Assembly (NCBI GenBank): GCA_024579835.1
Contig: CP102060.1
Location: 1,674,001 to 1,738,000, forward strand
Direction: 5' to 3'
From: Clostridiaceae bacterium HFYG-1003
GTDB lineage: Bacteria > Bacillota > Clostridia > Clostridiales > Clostridiaceae
Length of the DNA stretch: 64,000 nucleotides
Part shown: positions 43,011 to 52,129 of the stretch, piece after piece
Layout: every line of letters starts with the position of its first letter
How positions within the stretch are numbered: position 1 is the stretch's first letter
Translations under genes and position numbers: made by a program
Notes under the pieces: generated by a model
Told to the model about the DNA's origin: nothing
The model's input: only the letters and a program-made list of their open reading frames with translations
Databases searched by the model: none

Positions 43011-43028
43011 TATACCATGGTATATAAT
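43011..43028 (+). promoter_or_regulatory. -10 element overlapping a 14-bp palindrome
   Basis: TATACCATGGTATA (43011-43024) is a perfect palindrome and overlaps TATAAT (43023-43028), 34 bases before the glycosyltransferase start. Its position suggests an operator. Confidence 0.5.
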
Positions 43029-43061
43029 GGGGATGGAAATTATCCGCTGGAGGATCCCATC

Positions 43062-44216
43062 ATGAAACAAGTTTCGCCTGTCGCCCACTCCCCTGCTGCA
43101 TCCGGGCAGCAATCCGTGAAAATGATACTGACCAATCGGTTTGATCCCGATGTGCGTGTCTATAAAGAAGCCCGCTACCTCACAGCACAAGGTTTTGACG
43201 TTGAAATCCTGTGCTGGGATCGGGAAAATGAATATGCCCGGACTGAAGTGGTGGATGGAATACGAATCCGCCGGTTCAATCCGCCCGCTGTATATGGCAC
43301 AGGCCTGCAGCAGCTGGTTCCCTACATCAAATTTCTCCGGCAGGTTCGGCAATATCTTAAGACTCAGGAATATGCCTATCTCCATTGCCATGATCTGGAC
43401 GGCATGATCGTCGGCGCGGCCTGCCGCTCCGCCAATCCTTCTGCCAAACTGATTTTTGATATGCACGAAATCTATGAAGTTCAGGGAAAAAAGCAGAAAA
43501 TCCGCCGGTTGGTTCGTGCGCTGGTTTCGCGTTATCACGGCCTGGCCGACGCCATCCTGTATGTCAATGAACTTCAGCTGGAGCACATGAGCCCGGCGAA
43601 TCGTAAAAAACTGATTCATCTGCCAAACTATCCCGATGCAGCCAATTTCAGTTCGGATGAAAAGACCGTTTCTCCTTTGCTGCGGGTTTCCTATATCGGT
43701 TCGGTCCGGCACTTTCAGCAAATGAAAAACCTCCTGGATGCCGCCTCAGGTGCCGAAGGTGTCTACACATCGATCCACGGGTTTGGAACGGCATATAAAC
43801 AGCTCCAGGAGCTTGAAGCGGGCTATCCCAATGCTCAGGTTACCGGTCCTTACCATTTCCAGGAAAGCACTCGTCTGTTCTCAGAAGCCGATCTGCTATA
43901 TATCATGTACCCCATGGATACGCTGCAGAACCGGGAATCTGAACCCATCAAGTTCTTCGAAGCCATCATCACGCGAACCCCCATGATCGTCAGTCCGCTC
44001 TCCCGCCTGGCTCAGTATGTTACCAGGTATGGCATCGGTTATCTGGTCGATGGTGAAGACATCGGAGAAATTCGCCGTCTGCTGGCTCATATCGCCACCC
44101 ATCGCGAGGAACTGGCCCAAATGCGGGAACGAATGAAATCCATTCAGTTCCAGTTCACCTGGGACCATGTGGTGAAGGACCTCAGTCAGATCTATCAGTC
44201 TGACCCTAATCGTTGA
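43062..44216 (+). CDS. Glycosyltransferase, GT-B type
   Basis: I chose ATG at 43062 (384 residues) with GGAGGATC upstream. The N-terminal domain contains LTNRFDPDVRVYKEARYL and the acceptor-side D-M-H-E-I-Y-E motif; the donor-side E-P-I-K-F-F-E-A-I is in the second half. This matches family 4 relatives that act on surface polysaccharides. It is transcribed away from the ten-gene operon and towards the Wzy-like gene. Sugar specificity is unknown. Confidence 0.82.
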   Translation: MKQVSPVAHSPAASGQQSVKMILTNRFDPDVRVYKEARYLTAQGFDVEILCWDRENEYARTEVVDGIRIRRFNPPAVYGTGLQQLVPYIKFLRQVRQYLKTQEYAYLHCHDLDGMIVGAACRSANPSAKLIFDMHEIYEVQGKKQKIRRLVRALVSRYHGLADAILYVNELQLEHMSPANRKKLIHLPNYPDAANFSSDEKTVSPLLRVSYIGSVRHFQQMKNLLDAASGAEGVYTSIHGFGTAYKQLQELEAGYPNAQVTGPYHFQESTRLFSEADLLYIMYPMDTLQNRESEPIKFFEAIITRTPMIVSPLSRLAQYVTRYGIGYLVDGEDIGEIRRLLAHIATHREELAQMRERMKSIQFQFTWDHVVKDLSQIYQSDPNR

Positions 44217-44272
44217 TGCCTGAATGGTCAAGTCTTATTACCGCCCCCTGTGCGAACATGAATGAACCAGCA

Positions 44273-44384
44273 GATATCAGTAGAAATCGGTAGATAACAG
44301 TAGCTATCAGTTGTAAGTCGACTGAAATACATCTACCGCTGCCAAAGACTCTGATCCTGCCGCCATCCAGAGTCAGGATCAGAG
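44273..44384. repeat. Ten-base tandem repeats and overlapping inverted repeat
   Basis: Four imperfect copies of GATATCAGTA (44273-44312) precede a perfect 11-base inverted repeat, CTCTGATCCTG with CAGGATCAGAG (44349-44384). Within it ACTCTG can also pair with CAGAGT, so two alternative folds compete. No gene lies in 44217-44545. Confidence 0.5.
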
Positions 44385-44444
44385 AATTTCCGGGATCAAA
44401 CCCAAGTCCATGAGTCATATCCAAACACAGGGAAACACGAATCG

Positions 44445-44496
44445 AATACAACGCAAAAAGAAGAAGGCCAGCACCTTCTTCTTTTTGCATTGTATT
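44445..44496. terminator. Long bidirectional terminator between convergent genes
   Basis: Arms of 23 bases (start AATACAA, then GCAAAAAGAAGAAGG) pair with one mismatch around a CCAGCA loop. A and T tracts inside the arms serve both strands, for the glycosyltransferase and the polymerase genes. Confidence 0.8.
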
Positions 44497-44545
44497 TGTG
44501 GTCTGTCAGCCCGGCGATCTTCTGTCATAAGCCACTGAGCAGATT

Positions 44546-45820
44546 TTACCTGGTTTTTGAGAGGCCATCTTCGGTTTCTGAGGAATAAAGGTACAGGATC
44601 AGCAGCAGAAACAGCAGTCCTCCGGTAACCAGGCCAGTTACAAGCCCTCCGTCATTCAGGGAAATGATATGGAACATAGCCATTCCGATGATGAAATCCT
44701 GACCCAGGGACTGGCTGAGCGAATTGATCAGAACCAGAATCAGCGCAAACACGACGGCAATGGCCACCAGTCCGATGAGACCGCCGTTGGCATAGGCATC
44801 CGCCACATAACCGGCATTGGCGTGCATATCCGGCTTATTGAAGAAGGTATCACCGATGACTTTCGCCGCGTCCGTCGGATACGGATTGGGGATATTCAGA
44901 ATCCGCCCGATGGTTCCCTGAGAATAGTACAGCTTGGGATTGAAGGTGAAGAACTCATACCAGAAAAACTTCAGCTGCGCGGGAAGAAACAGAAGTCGTC
45001 TGATAAACAGGGACGGAATATAGATATTTCCGGTGTAGACATACACTACCAGATTGCCGGCGGCATACAGCGGAGCAATCAGAGCCGCCGACGGAAGGAA
45101 ATCAAAGTGCTCCATAAACCACATGACTCCCAGGATGGCCACGGGAATAAACAGCATGGCCTTTTGGGCTGTAATAAAAAACAGGAGGAGCTGAAGTCCT
45201 ATGCCGAGTCCCAGCAGGCTCTTTTTTTTCTGCTTGAATCCCAAAGCGATCAAAAACGGGTTTATGACCTTGCTCTGCCATGGCACCAGATATCCCATCC
45301 CCAAAGGAAAGCGGATGGTTTCCCGGATGTCATACGTGTTGTCGAAGTTGAGCGCGCCGAGGGAAATACCGTTCGCCGGGATCATCACCGCATAAACCGC
45401 AACCGTCATCAGCGCGATCAGAACGAGCAGAATCCGGCGGGAATTTGCAATTCGTAAAATTCGCAGTGGAGGGATCACCCGTACCAGGATACACTCCAGC
45501 AGGAAGGCGGCTATGCTCCATCCCATGAACCGCATGGAACTGTCCGTCAGACTGTAATAGGACAGCATTGGGAGAAAGATCAGCAGCAGGTGGATCTGCA
45601 AAATGACAGAGGCCGGGCGCTGGTCCCGCGGCATTAGAAAATACATCAGGACCAGGAGAAATATACCCAGCAAATATTTATAGGGAGAGAATTCCAGAAT
45701 AAACCGGTTGGAAACAAACAGCGGCTGGACGAACAAGATGTATATGGCCTCCAGCACCAGTTTGAATGCCAGGATCCCTCCCAGATTCACCAGATCCCGG
45801 TGATTCGATTGTACTTTCAT
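44546..45820 (-). CDS. Wzy-like polysaccharide polymerase
   Basis: The product is 424 residues with about ten to twelve hydrophobic helices and the irregular topology of O-antigen polymerases, including a longer outer loop (about 265-330). Sequence conservation in this family is low, so the call rests on topology, length and position beside the Wzz-like gene. Wzy joins flipped repeat units on the outer face of the membrane. AAAGGAACC precedes the ATG, and the gene follows the Wzz-like gene by 32 bases. Confidence 0.75.
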   Translation of the reverse strand: MKVQSNHRDLVNLGGILAFKLVLEAIYILFVQPLFVSNRFILEFSPYKYLLGIFLLVLMYFLMPRDQRPASVILQIHLLLIFLPMLSYYSLTDSSMRFMGWSIAAFLLECILVRVIPPLRILRIANSRRILLVLIALMTVAVYAVMIPANGISLGALNFDNTYDIRETIRFPLGMGYLVPWQSKVINPFLIALGFKQKKKSLLGLGIGLQLLLFFITAQKAMLFIPVAILGVMWFMEHFDFLPSAALIAPLYAAGNLVVYVYTGNIYIPSLFIRRLLFLPAQLKFFWYEFFTFNPKLYYSQGTIGRILNIPNPYPTDAAKVIGDTFFNKPDMHANAGYVADAYANGGLIGLVAIAVVFALILVLINSLSQSLGQDFIIGMAMFHIISLNDGGLVTGLVTGGLLFLLLILYLYSSETEDGLSKTR

Positions 45821-45852
45821 AATAGGGTTCCTTTCTGTGGCATTGAGCCGTT

Positions 45853-47136
45853 CTATTCGGCGATGATAACCGTCCCGAACAGTCTGGCTCCGGCCTTTTG
45901 TGCCAGTTCCTGAACGTTTTTCAGTTCACTCCTGGAAATCATGGGATTGGCAACCAGGACAACCTGGGAATCCGGGCCGATTTCTGAGAGATGGTCATAA
46001 TCGAATCGCTCCAGCAGCTCCACTTCCGTTTCCTTCAGCTGATCCGACAACGTCGTCTGGAGCTTTGACGCAGAGGCAGCTCCCAACTGGATGAGTGTCA
46101 GACGGTGAGCCTGGGCATCCTTCAAATCAAGACTCAGACGCGACAACAGTCGCTCGGTCTGATCCTTCTGTGTCACGGTTCCAAAAATCAATCGGTCAGC
46201 CAGCTTTTGCGAACCATCCGGAATAAACCCAAGCAGCGGTCTTCCGGTCAATTGCTCAAGGTCTGCACTGTCATGAATCATCATGGAGCGCCCCGCCAGG
46301 ACCGCTGCCAGAACAAAGGCCAGAGCCAATCCTCCGAACAGCCCAAGCAGTCCCCATTTCGCTACCGAGCGGAGAATGGAACCGGCACTGACTCCGGCTG
46401 AGGGATTCGTTGGCAGTACGAGGGCCGGTCTCAATTCATCCATTTGCTTCTTATAGTCATCCAGCTGCTCAATTCGAAGTGTGAGCCGCTGCATGATGGT
46501 CTCATCAGCTTTTTTCTGCGTCGTAGCGCCGATTTCTTTCAGTTCATAGGTTTTATTAGCCTGTGCTTCATAGATCCCCATGATGCGGTCATAGTTGTAG
46601 TTTCCCAGTGCTTCCGCCACGGCCGGATCCTCATGGACTGCAGCCAGTGTCAGTAGATTGAGATCGTCATTATAGGCCTGCGCCACCAGTTCATCAACTT
46701 GCTCATCACTGAGGGAAGCATTGCCCAAAATCCGCTTGAACTGAACATAATCTTGCGACGTGAACTTATAGAATGAGTAGAAATATCCAATTTCATTGGC
46801 AGTCTGGACCTGTGCTCCTCCTTCCACGCGGGAAGAATCATCAATAAAAATGGCGTGTCTGCGGGTCGTGACCGCAGAAGGATCAAAATTCAGCAAAATG
46901 CTCTCCTTGAGACTCTTCTGCTGACTCAGGTAAAGGCTTTCGAGCGCATCATACTGAGTTTTTCGATAATTGAAGGAAAGTGGTTCTTCCTGCTGTTCTC
47001 CGGAACTTACCGGACTCAGGCTCTTTTGCATGCCGAGCACCATTCCCAGAACCAGAGGAATCAGAATCACCAGTGCAAACAGTCTTTTTCTACGGAGAAT
47101 TTGGAGCAATATGGCATTTAATGTAATTTCTTTCAT
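45853..47136 (-). CDS. Wzz-like chain-length regulator with degenerate kinase-like tail
   Basis: ATG at 47136 is preceded by GAAGGTC (427 residues). Helices at about 17-36 and 262-282 enclose an external, partly coiled-coil domain, as in Wzz/CpsC co-polymerases. The last 140 residues look like a BY-kinase fold: L-T-G-R-P-L-L-G-F-I-P at its start and VVLVANPMISRSELKNVQEL near the end, but the P-loop position reads IQLGAASASK rather than a GEGKS-type Walker A, and there is no tyrosine-rich tail. It may regulate polymer length without kinase activity. No separate CpsD kinase is in the window. Confidence 0.75.
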   Translation of the reverse strand: MKEITLNAILLQILRRKRLFALVILIPLVLGMVLGMQKSLSPVSSGEQQEEPLSFNYRKTQYDALESLYLSQQKSLKESILLNFDPSAVTTRRHAIFIDDSSRVEGGAQVQTANEIGYFYSFYKFTSQDYVQFKRILGNASLSDEQVDELVAQAYNDDLNLLTLAAVHEDPAVAEALGNYNYDRIMGIYEAQANKTYELKEIGATTQKKADETIMQRLTLRIEQLDDYKKQMDELRPALVLPTNPSAGVSAGSILRSVAKWGLLGLFGGLALAFVLAAVLAGRSMMIHDSADLEQLTGRPLLGFIPDGSQKLADRLIFGTVTQKDQTERLLSRLSLDLKDAQAHRLTLIQLGAASASKLQTTLSDQLKETEVELLERFDYDHLSEIGPDSQVVLVANPMISRSELKNVQELAQKAGARLFGTVIIAE

Positions 47137-47190
47137 CAGTTTGAGACCTTCTTTCATGGATCTTATTTCATCCGGGCGGTTGACTTAATC

Positions 47191-47199
47191 ATTATACCA
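47191..47199 (-). promoter_or_regulatory. Extended -10 promoter of the wzz-wzy unit
   Basis: Minus-strand TGGTATAAT, an exact extended -10, lies 55 bases ahead of the Wzz-like start. Confidence 0.55.
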
Positions 47200-47411
47200 A
47201 CCGACTGAAGAATTGAAATAGTAATTTCATGATAAACTTTGGAGGGGGTTTATTCAACCTGACGGGGAGAAGGACAGGCTTTCACCAATTATCCAGCTCC
47301 GCCAGGCAATGTTTCGAATTTCATAATATATCTGCCCGGCAAATTGACAGAACCACCTGGAAAAAGTAATCGGTCAGGCCGCTCCGCTGTAACCCTGCCG
47401 TAACTTCATGA

Positions 47412-47420
47412 TGATATAAT
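47412..47420 (+). promoter_or_regulatory. Extended -10 promoter of the first LCP gene
   Basis: TGATATAAT matches TG-N-TATAAT exactly, 32 bases before the TTG start. The stretch 47200-47411 has nothing else recognised. Confidence 0.55.
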
Positions 47421-47451
47421 ACCCTTGTATTCTAAACTAGGAGGTGAACCA

Positions 47452-48504
47452 TTGGAGCCGAATCATACAGAACATAGATTGCTGGTCGAACGAAAACTGA
47501 TCATGAGATCCATTCTCGTCGTACTGTTTTTGCTGGTTGGCTGCATCGCCTGGTTTATCCATCAGTACACCTCCACCGTACTGACCAATATCCGCGGCGA
47601 AGCCATTACCCCTATGGAGGCAGGAATCGATCGCTCCGTTCGGGATCGTATCAATCGATACGACAACCAAATCAAAAACATACTCCTGATCGGCATTGAC
47701 CGGAACAATGATCCGGCTGATCCCAGCCGTTCGGACACCATGATGATTCTTTCGGTTGATGATCAGCACAATTCATTGAAACTGTCATCCCTGATGCGTG
47801 ATACTCACGTAAAAATCAGCGGCCACGGCACCACCAAACTGAACCATGCCTATGCCTATGGCGGAGTCAAGCTTCTGATGAAAACCGTGAACACGAATTT
47901 TGATTTAGATATCGAGGATTATGTCATGGTTGATTTTCATGACATGATCTCTATCATAGATGCGGTGGACGGGATTGATGTGGACATCAAAGAAAATGAA
48001 ATCGAATATATCAACAACGGCATTCGAAACCTCAACAACCTGGAAGGCACTCAAATCCCCTATGTAGAAACACCAGGCCTGATCCATCTCGATGGCACCC
48101 AGGCGACCTCCTACGCCCGGATCCGAAGCACGAAGGGCGGAGATTACGCCAGAACCGAGCGACAGCGACTCGTCCTGAAGAAAGTGTATGATAAAGTACG
48201 AACCGCCAGCCTGGTGGATCTGCCCAACTATATCGCCCAGTTAAGTCCCTTTGTCAAGACCAGCCTGACTTATGATGAGATATTCGACCTGGGTCTGAAA
48301 GTCCTGACGGAAGAATTCAGCATCAAGGGAACTCATTTCCCCACGGTCAATACCTCGGAGGAAATCAGCAAATCCGAGTGGTACATCAAAATGGACAAAC
48401 CCGCCACAGTGGATGAACTCCATGACTACATCTACCGTGATATCCCCCCACAAAACACTGAAACCTTCCTGCAGCAGGGCCCGTCCGAAGGACAGTATCC
48501 TTAA
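47452..48504 (+). CDS. LCP-family glycopolymer ligase
   Basis: The start is TTG at 47452: it sits five bases after a perfect AGGAGGTGA; a longer frame exists but lacks a site. The product is 350 residues, with one membrane helix (about 18-36) and the LCP domain: IGIDRNNDPADPSRSDTMM, SLMRDTHVKI, KLNHAYAYGG and Y-A-R-I-R-S-T-K-G-G-D. LCP enzymes move undecaprenyl-linked polymers onto peptidoglycan. The gene lies beside the wzz-wzy pair and diverges from it, so it probably anchors that polysaccharide to the wall. Confidence 0.92.
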   Translation: MEPNHTEHRLLVERKLIMRSILVVLFLLVGCIAWFIHQYTSTVLTNIRGEAITPMEAGIDRSVRDRINRYDNQIKNILLIGIDRNNDPADPSRSDTMMILSVDDQHNSLKLSSLMRDTHVKISGHGTTKLNHAYAYGGVKLLMKTVNTNFDLDIEDYVMVDFHDMISIIDAVDGIDVDIKENEIEYINNGIRNLNNLEGTQIPYVETPGLIHLDGTQATSYARIRSTKGGDYARTERQRLVLKKVYDKVRTASLVDLPNYIAQLSPFVKTSLTYDEIFDLGLKVLTEEFSIKGTHFPTVNTSEEISKSEWYIKMDKPATVDELHDYIYRDIPPQNTETFLQQGPSEGQYP

Positions 48505-48645
48505 TCAGACCGCGCTGAATCGGGCAGCTAACCCTATCACCTGCCCGTTGAGCTGTGCGGGAATTGGAGCCTTCCGATCAATTACCAGAGCCGATCTTGG
48601 TGAAGAATCCAGGGTTTAAGGTTGTGGATCAAGGATTGATAACCA

Positions 48646-48685
48646 AATCCTGACTTTCCGAAATCAATCCTGACTTTCCGAAATC
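48646..48685. repeat. Two exact adjacent copies of a 20-bp sequence
   Basis: Unit AATCCTGACTTTCCGAAATC at 48646-48665 and 48666-48685, then a partial third start. It lies between the first LCP gene and its terminator. Confidence 0.75.
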
Positions 48686-48708
48686 AATATTAGTTCCGTC
48701 ATATCAAA

Positions 48709-48762
48709 CAGGGACCTTCCCAGGCAGGCTGCTGCCTGCCGCGAAGGTCCCTGTCATTTTTT
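48709..48762 (+). terminator. Rho-independent terminator
   Basis: CAGGGACCTTC with GAAGGTCCCTG outside and GGCAGG/CTGCC inside, followed by TCATTTTTT. It ends the LCP transcript. Confidence 0.85.
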
Positions 48763-48810
48763 ATTGACTTGATGGCGCAACGAGCGATTCCATCGAAGCT
48801 CGTACCCCGT

Positions 48811-51800
48811 TTAATTGGCGTTCATGTAGTTCATAATCCCATCTGCGATTGCCTGAGCTAGTTTGTCGCGGTAAGAGCTGCTCTTGATTCGGGCAAGATC
48901 TTCTACATTGGACAGATATCCCAGGTTAAGCTGGGCTGCCGGCATCTGAGTATTCTTCAGAATGCGGAAGCTGTATCCCATATGGTCGACATCTGAGATA
49001 ATGCCCAGATTGCGGGTGTAGATCGGCGCGACTTTCGAAGACAGAATTCCAGCGGCTTCCTTGCCTTCCGGCTGGTACAGATTGGCCAGCGGATCCAGCT
49101 TGGCTCCTGCAAAGTAAGTGCGGATTCCTTTGGTCGTTGAAATTGAGCTCTTATTGTAGTGGAACGACACAAACAGGTCTGCTTTGGCATTGTTGGCCAG
49201 TTCGATGCGGCGATCCAGCGAGACCGTTGTATTGGTGCTGCGGGAAACAACGACATTGATGCCGCGGCCCTTGAGCTTGGTTCTGACCAGATTCGACAGG
49301 TACAGTGCCTGATTGCTTTCCGAGTAGGTCACGCCATTTTTCAGGACCGTTACGCCCTTATCGGTTCCACCATGGCCCGGATCCAGGAACACAGTAGGAT
49401 AGTTCTTGATCCGAATGGATTCTGTCCGGCGCACATCCCAGAAACTGCGGGAAGCAGCATGCCTGGCTTCCACCACAACGGTGTAATAACCGGTCAGAGC
49501 TTTCCAAGTGGCCTTGGGTTGACTGGACCAGTCCTGCACCATGATCTTTTGTCCGGTGGACTGGCTGATCAGGTAATAGCGATACAGGTAGTCCGATCTG
49601 ACAGGCGCTGCATTGATTTCGAGGTTTTTGCCGGCCGCTTTGATGCCTGCGGTATACATTCCGTTCAATGAGATTGAATAAGGGTTTTCAGGAGTATATG
49701 AAGCTGGGCCATATACCGGTACAGACGCATCGGTAATGGTTGCCTGAATTGTCTTCAGGGCTCCTTCGCGGCCGGTAGCGATTTCCCTCGCCCTTACTCC
49801 CAGCGTAATGCTTCCCTTCATGGTCGGGGTGAAACTCAACTTCGAAGAAGAACCCCATTGAGTCAGGGGCAGGCTGGCTGCACCGTCCTGGAGGAACAGT
49901 CGATACTCATAGGCCGTATCTGTCCGATAAGGCGTCACGCTGACAGACAGCGGACTTCCCTTTACGTAAGGCCCGGTTCCCAGCGCAATGGTCTTAAGAT
50001 CCGCAACGGGTTCCGCCAGCACCTGCAGTTTCAGTCCTTTTTCTTCAAGCACTGTCCCGTTGCCGGATTGCTGACGGGCCTGAACGGTCAGGTTCAGCTC
50101 GCCGCTCCGGGTTGGTGTAAAGGTGAGCTTGGGATCCAGGCTCCAGTCCCGTAAAATTCTGGCCGGAGAAACGGACTGATCTATGAGTCGATATTCAAGG
50201 TTCATTCCCGTTCCGGCAATCGGAGTCACTGTAACCGAAGCCGGGCGATTCACGTATACTCCTCCGGTTGGAGATGAGATAGAAGCAATCACCGCCTGCG
50301 ATACGGGTGCCTCTTCCACCTCAATAGTCACCGTGGCACTTTGGACCGCTTCCCCGCCGATCAGTTTATTTCTGGACAGCACCCGAATCATATGGGTTCC
50401 AGTGGTCTGCGGTGTGTATTCATAAACCCGGCTGCCTGACCAGGAGCTGAGCAAAGTGGTTTTTCCGGCATGTTCCACTTCCAGCTGATACTCATTCACT
50501 CGGGTGGTCGCCTCCGACACATCCTCAATCTGGATTCCGATTTCAGTTCCAGGATAATAAGGCGATGAGCTTAACAGGACCGTGCCGATTACCGGAATGA
50601 CATCGCGGTCCGGATCGGGCTGTTCGATGATTTCACCGATGGTCACGTCCTGTTCCTTAACATCCTTGACCGTCGTTGCGCCTCTAGGCCGAATCTGAAC
50701 CGAGAAACGATAGTTTCCTGCAATTGTGGGCGTATAAAATGCCGCCTTATTCTCTGTCCAGGCAGTCTGAACCGTCTGGTTGGTGGTACGATTGGTAAAC
50801 GTGAAACGGTGTTCTGTATCTGAATTCGTCGCAACAGCCACCCGCAACTCCTGTCCGGGGGCAAAGCCATCCTCCAGGGTGATGTTCAGGGCATTGGTTT
50901 TCGAGCGCAGGACGCTGGAGACTTCCATGTCCGTAATAGCCGCTGTGCCCGGCGTCGGATCAAAGGGCAGGTTGGAAGACTTGCTGGTCCGATCAATGAT
51001 GTTGCGGATCTTGTAGCCATACTGATGGCCCATAGCCCAGCCTCCGCCCTGGATGTTCTCCTGATAGCCAAGATACTCGACAGCAGGCGCGTTCCCCCGG
51101 GTAACATAATTGAAGCGCGGATCCGCCAGGGTTCCATTCAGTTTCCGTGCGGACGCATAGGCCACAAGATGCTGAACATTGACCCGAATTCCCTCTCTCA
51201 TGTTCAGGAACACATTGCCGCGGACCGGACCACCCGTAGCGCCGATTCCGCCGAAGTTGTTCTGAGTTTCCTGAACGGTATACAGATAACTCAGCCAGCC
51301 CGTTTCAAGCATCATCTGAGCAAATACGATATCCGGCCGGACTTTCTCAAGGGCGGCCTCTTCAAACAGCAGATCCACAAACCGGCTGACAAACGCGTTG
51401 TCCTTGGGGATGAGCCCATGTTCTTTTGCGGAAGCTTCATTGCTGATCTTGAGCATGTGCTTGAACTGATTGCGGTCGTTGACATATGGCGCAATATTTG
51501 TCTGATCGGAATGAATGTTGGTCAGCTGGGGATCCACAGTCACCTGACGGATGTCACTGAAGATCTGCCCGTCCTGACCCTGCGCCGTGACTTTAATATA
51601 ATTGGCTCCCACACCAAGGCCCTGGATCAATGTCGTGTAGGAAGACCTCGTAGTCGAGGAAAGATTTGGGACTACCATCACTTGAGCTTCGGTATTCATG
51701 GCATTGCGATAACTGATCTGAATAGAAGTCGGCAGGATCAAATTGCTGACATTATAGCGAACCACATATTGGTCCGTTACCCAGTTATCAGGCTGCGGTG

Positions 51801-51912
51801 ACATGATGACCACCTCATTGGCTGCAGAAACCATAACCGGTTGGTGAAAAATGACGGGCGAAAGGATCACCGCAGACAAAATGCAGACTAAGATTCTTTT
51901 TGCTAAATTCAT
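48811..51912 (-). CDS. Large secreted autolysin: glucosaminidase plus amidase_3
   Basis: The product is 1033 residues with a signal peptide (1-31). Residues about 155-310 are a glucosaminidase-like domain (FAQMMLETGW with its glutamate, NNFGGIGATGG). Residues about 310-850 form repeated strand-rich modules ending in W/Y-rich motifs. The C-terminus from about 850 is an Amidase_3 domain with zinc ligands in LDPGHGG, YSESN and SFHYN. The final catalytic glutamate, usually in a V-E-x-G-F motif, is asparagine here (PAAQLNLGYLSN). Cell-wall remodelling is the likely role; the amidase may be impaired. Confidence 0.88.
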   Translation of the reverse strand: MNLAKRILVCILSAVILSPVIFHQPVMVSAANEVVIMSPQPDNWVTDQYVVRYNVSNLILPTSIQISYRNAMNTEAQVMVVPNLSSTTRSSYTTLIQGLGVGANYIKVTAQGQDGQIFSDIRQVTVDPQLTNIHSDQTNIAPYVNDRNQFKHMLKISNEASAKEHGLIPKDNAFVSRFVDLLFEEAALEKVRPDIVFAQMMLETGWLSYLYTVQETQNNFGGIGATGGPVRGNVFLNMREGIRVNVQHLVAYASARKLNGTLADPRFNYVTRGNAPAVEYLGYQENIQGGGWAMGHQYGYKIRNIIDRTSKSSNLPFDPTPGTAAITDMEVSSVLRSKTNALNITLEDGFAPGQELRVAVATNSDTEHRFTFTNRTTNQTVQTAWTENKAAFYTPTIAGNYRFSVQIRPRGATTVKDVKEQDVTIGEIIEQPDPDRDVIPVIGTVLLSSSPYYPGTEIGIQIEDVSEATTRVNEYQLEVEHAGKTTLLSSWSGSRVYEYTPQTTGTHMIRVLSRNKLIGGEAVQSATVTIEVEEAPVSQAVIASISSPTGGVYVNRPASVTVTPIAGTGMNLEYRLIDQSVSPARILRDWSLDPKLTFTPTRSGELNLTVQARQQSGNGTVLEEKGLKLQVLAEPVADLKTIALGTGPYVKGSPLSVSVTPYRTDTAYEYRLFLQDGAASLPLTQWGSSSKLSFTPTMKGSITLGVRAREIATGREGALKTIQATITDASVPVYGPASYTPENPYSISLNGMYTAGIKAAGKNLEINAAPVRSDYLYRYYLISQSTGQKIMVQDWSSQPKATWKALTGYYTVVVEARHAASRSFWDVRRTESIRIKNYPTVFLDPGHGGTDKGVTVLKNGVTYSESNQALYLSNLVRTKLKGRGINVVVSRSTNTTVSLDRRIELANNAKADLFVSFHYNKSSISTTKGIRTYFAGAKLDPLANLYQPEGKEAAGILSSKVAPIYTRNLGIISDVDHMGYSFRILKNTQMPAAQLNLGYLSNVEDLARIKSSSYRDKLAQAIADGIMNYMNAN

Positions 51913-51985
51913 GACTCCCCCTGTAGACTGTTATTGCCAAATGACGAAATTATTAGAAAAACATTTGGCCTGACACATTCATCTT

Positions 51986-51994
51986 ATAATAACA
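51986..51994 (-). promoter_or_regulatory. Extended -10 element of the autolysin gene
   Basis: Minus-strand TGTTATTAT, 73 bases ahead of the start codon; the -35 is weak. The stretch 51913-52129 also holds TATAAT at 52097-52102 for the rightward LCP gene. Confidence 0.4.
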
Positions 51995-52129
51995 TGATGA
52001 TTTCCGGCAACATAAAACGTTTAAATACCAACAAATCTTTTCAAATACAATTCCGCTTCTGACACCTTTTTTTAACTTCTCCCGTGCAGAACGGTTTATA
52101 ATAAAACGTGATTAACGAAAAAGGACGTA

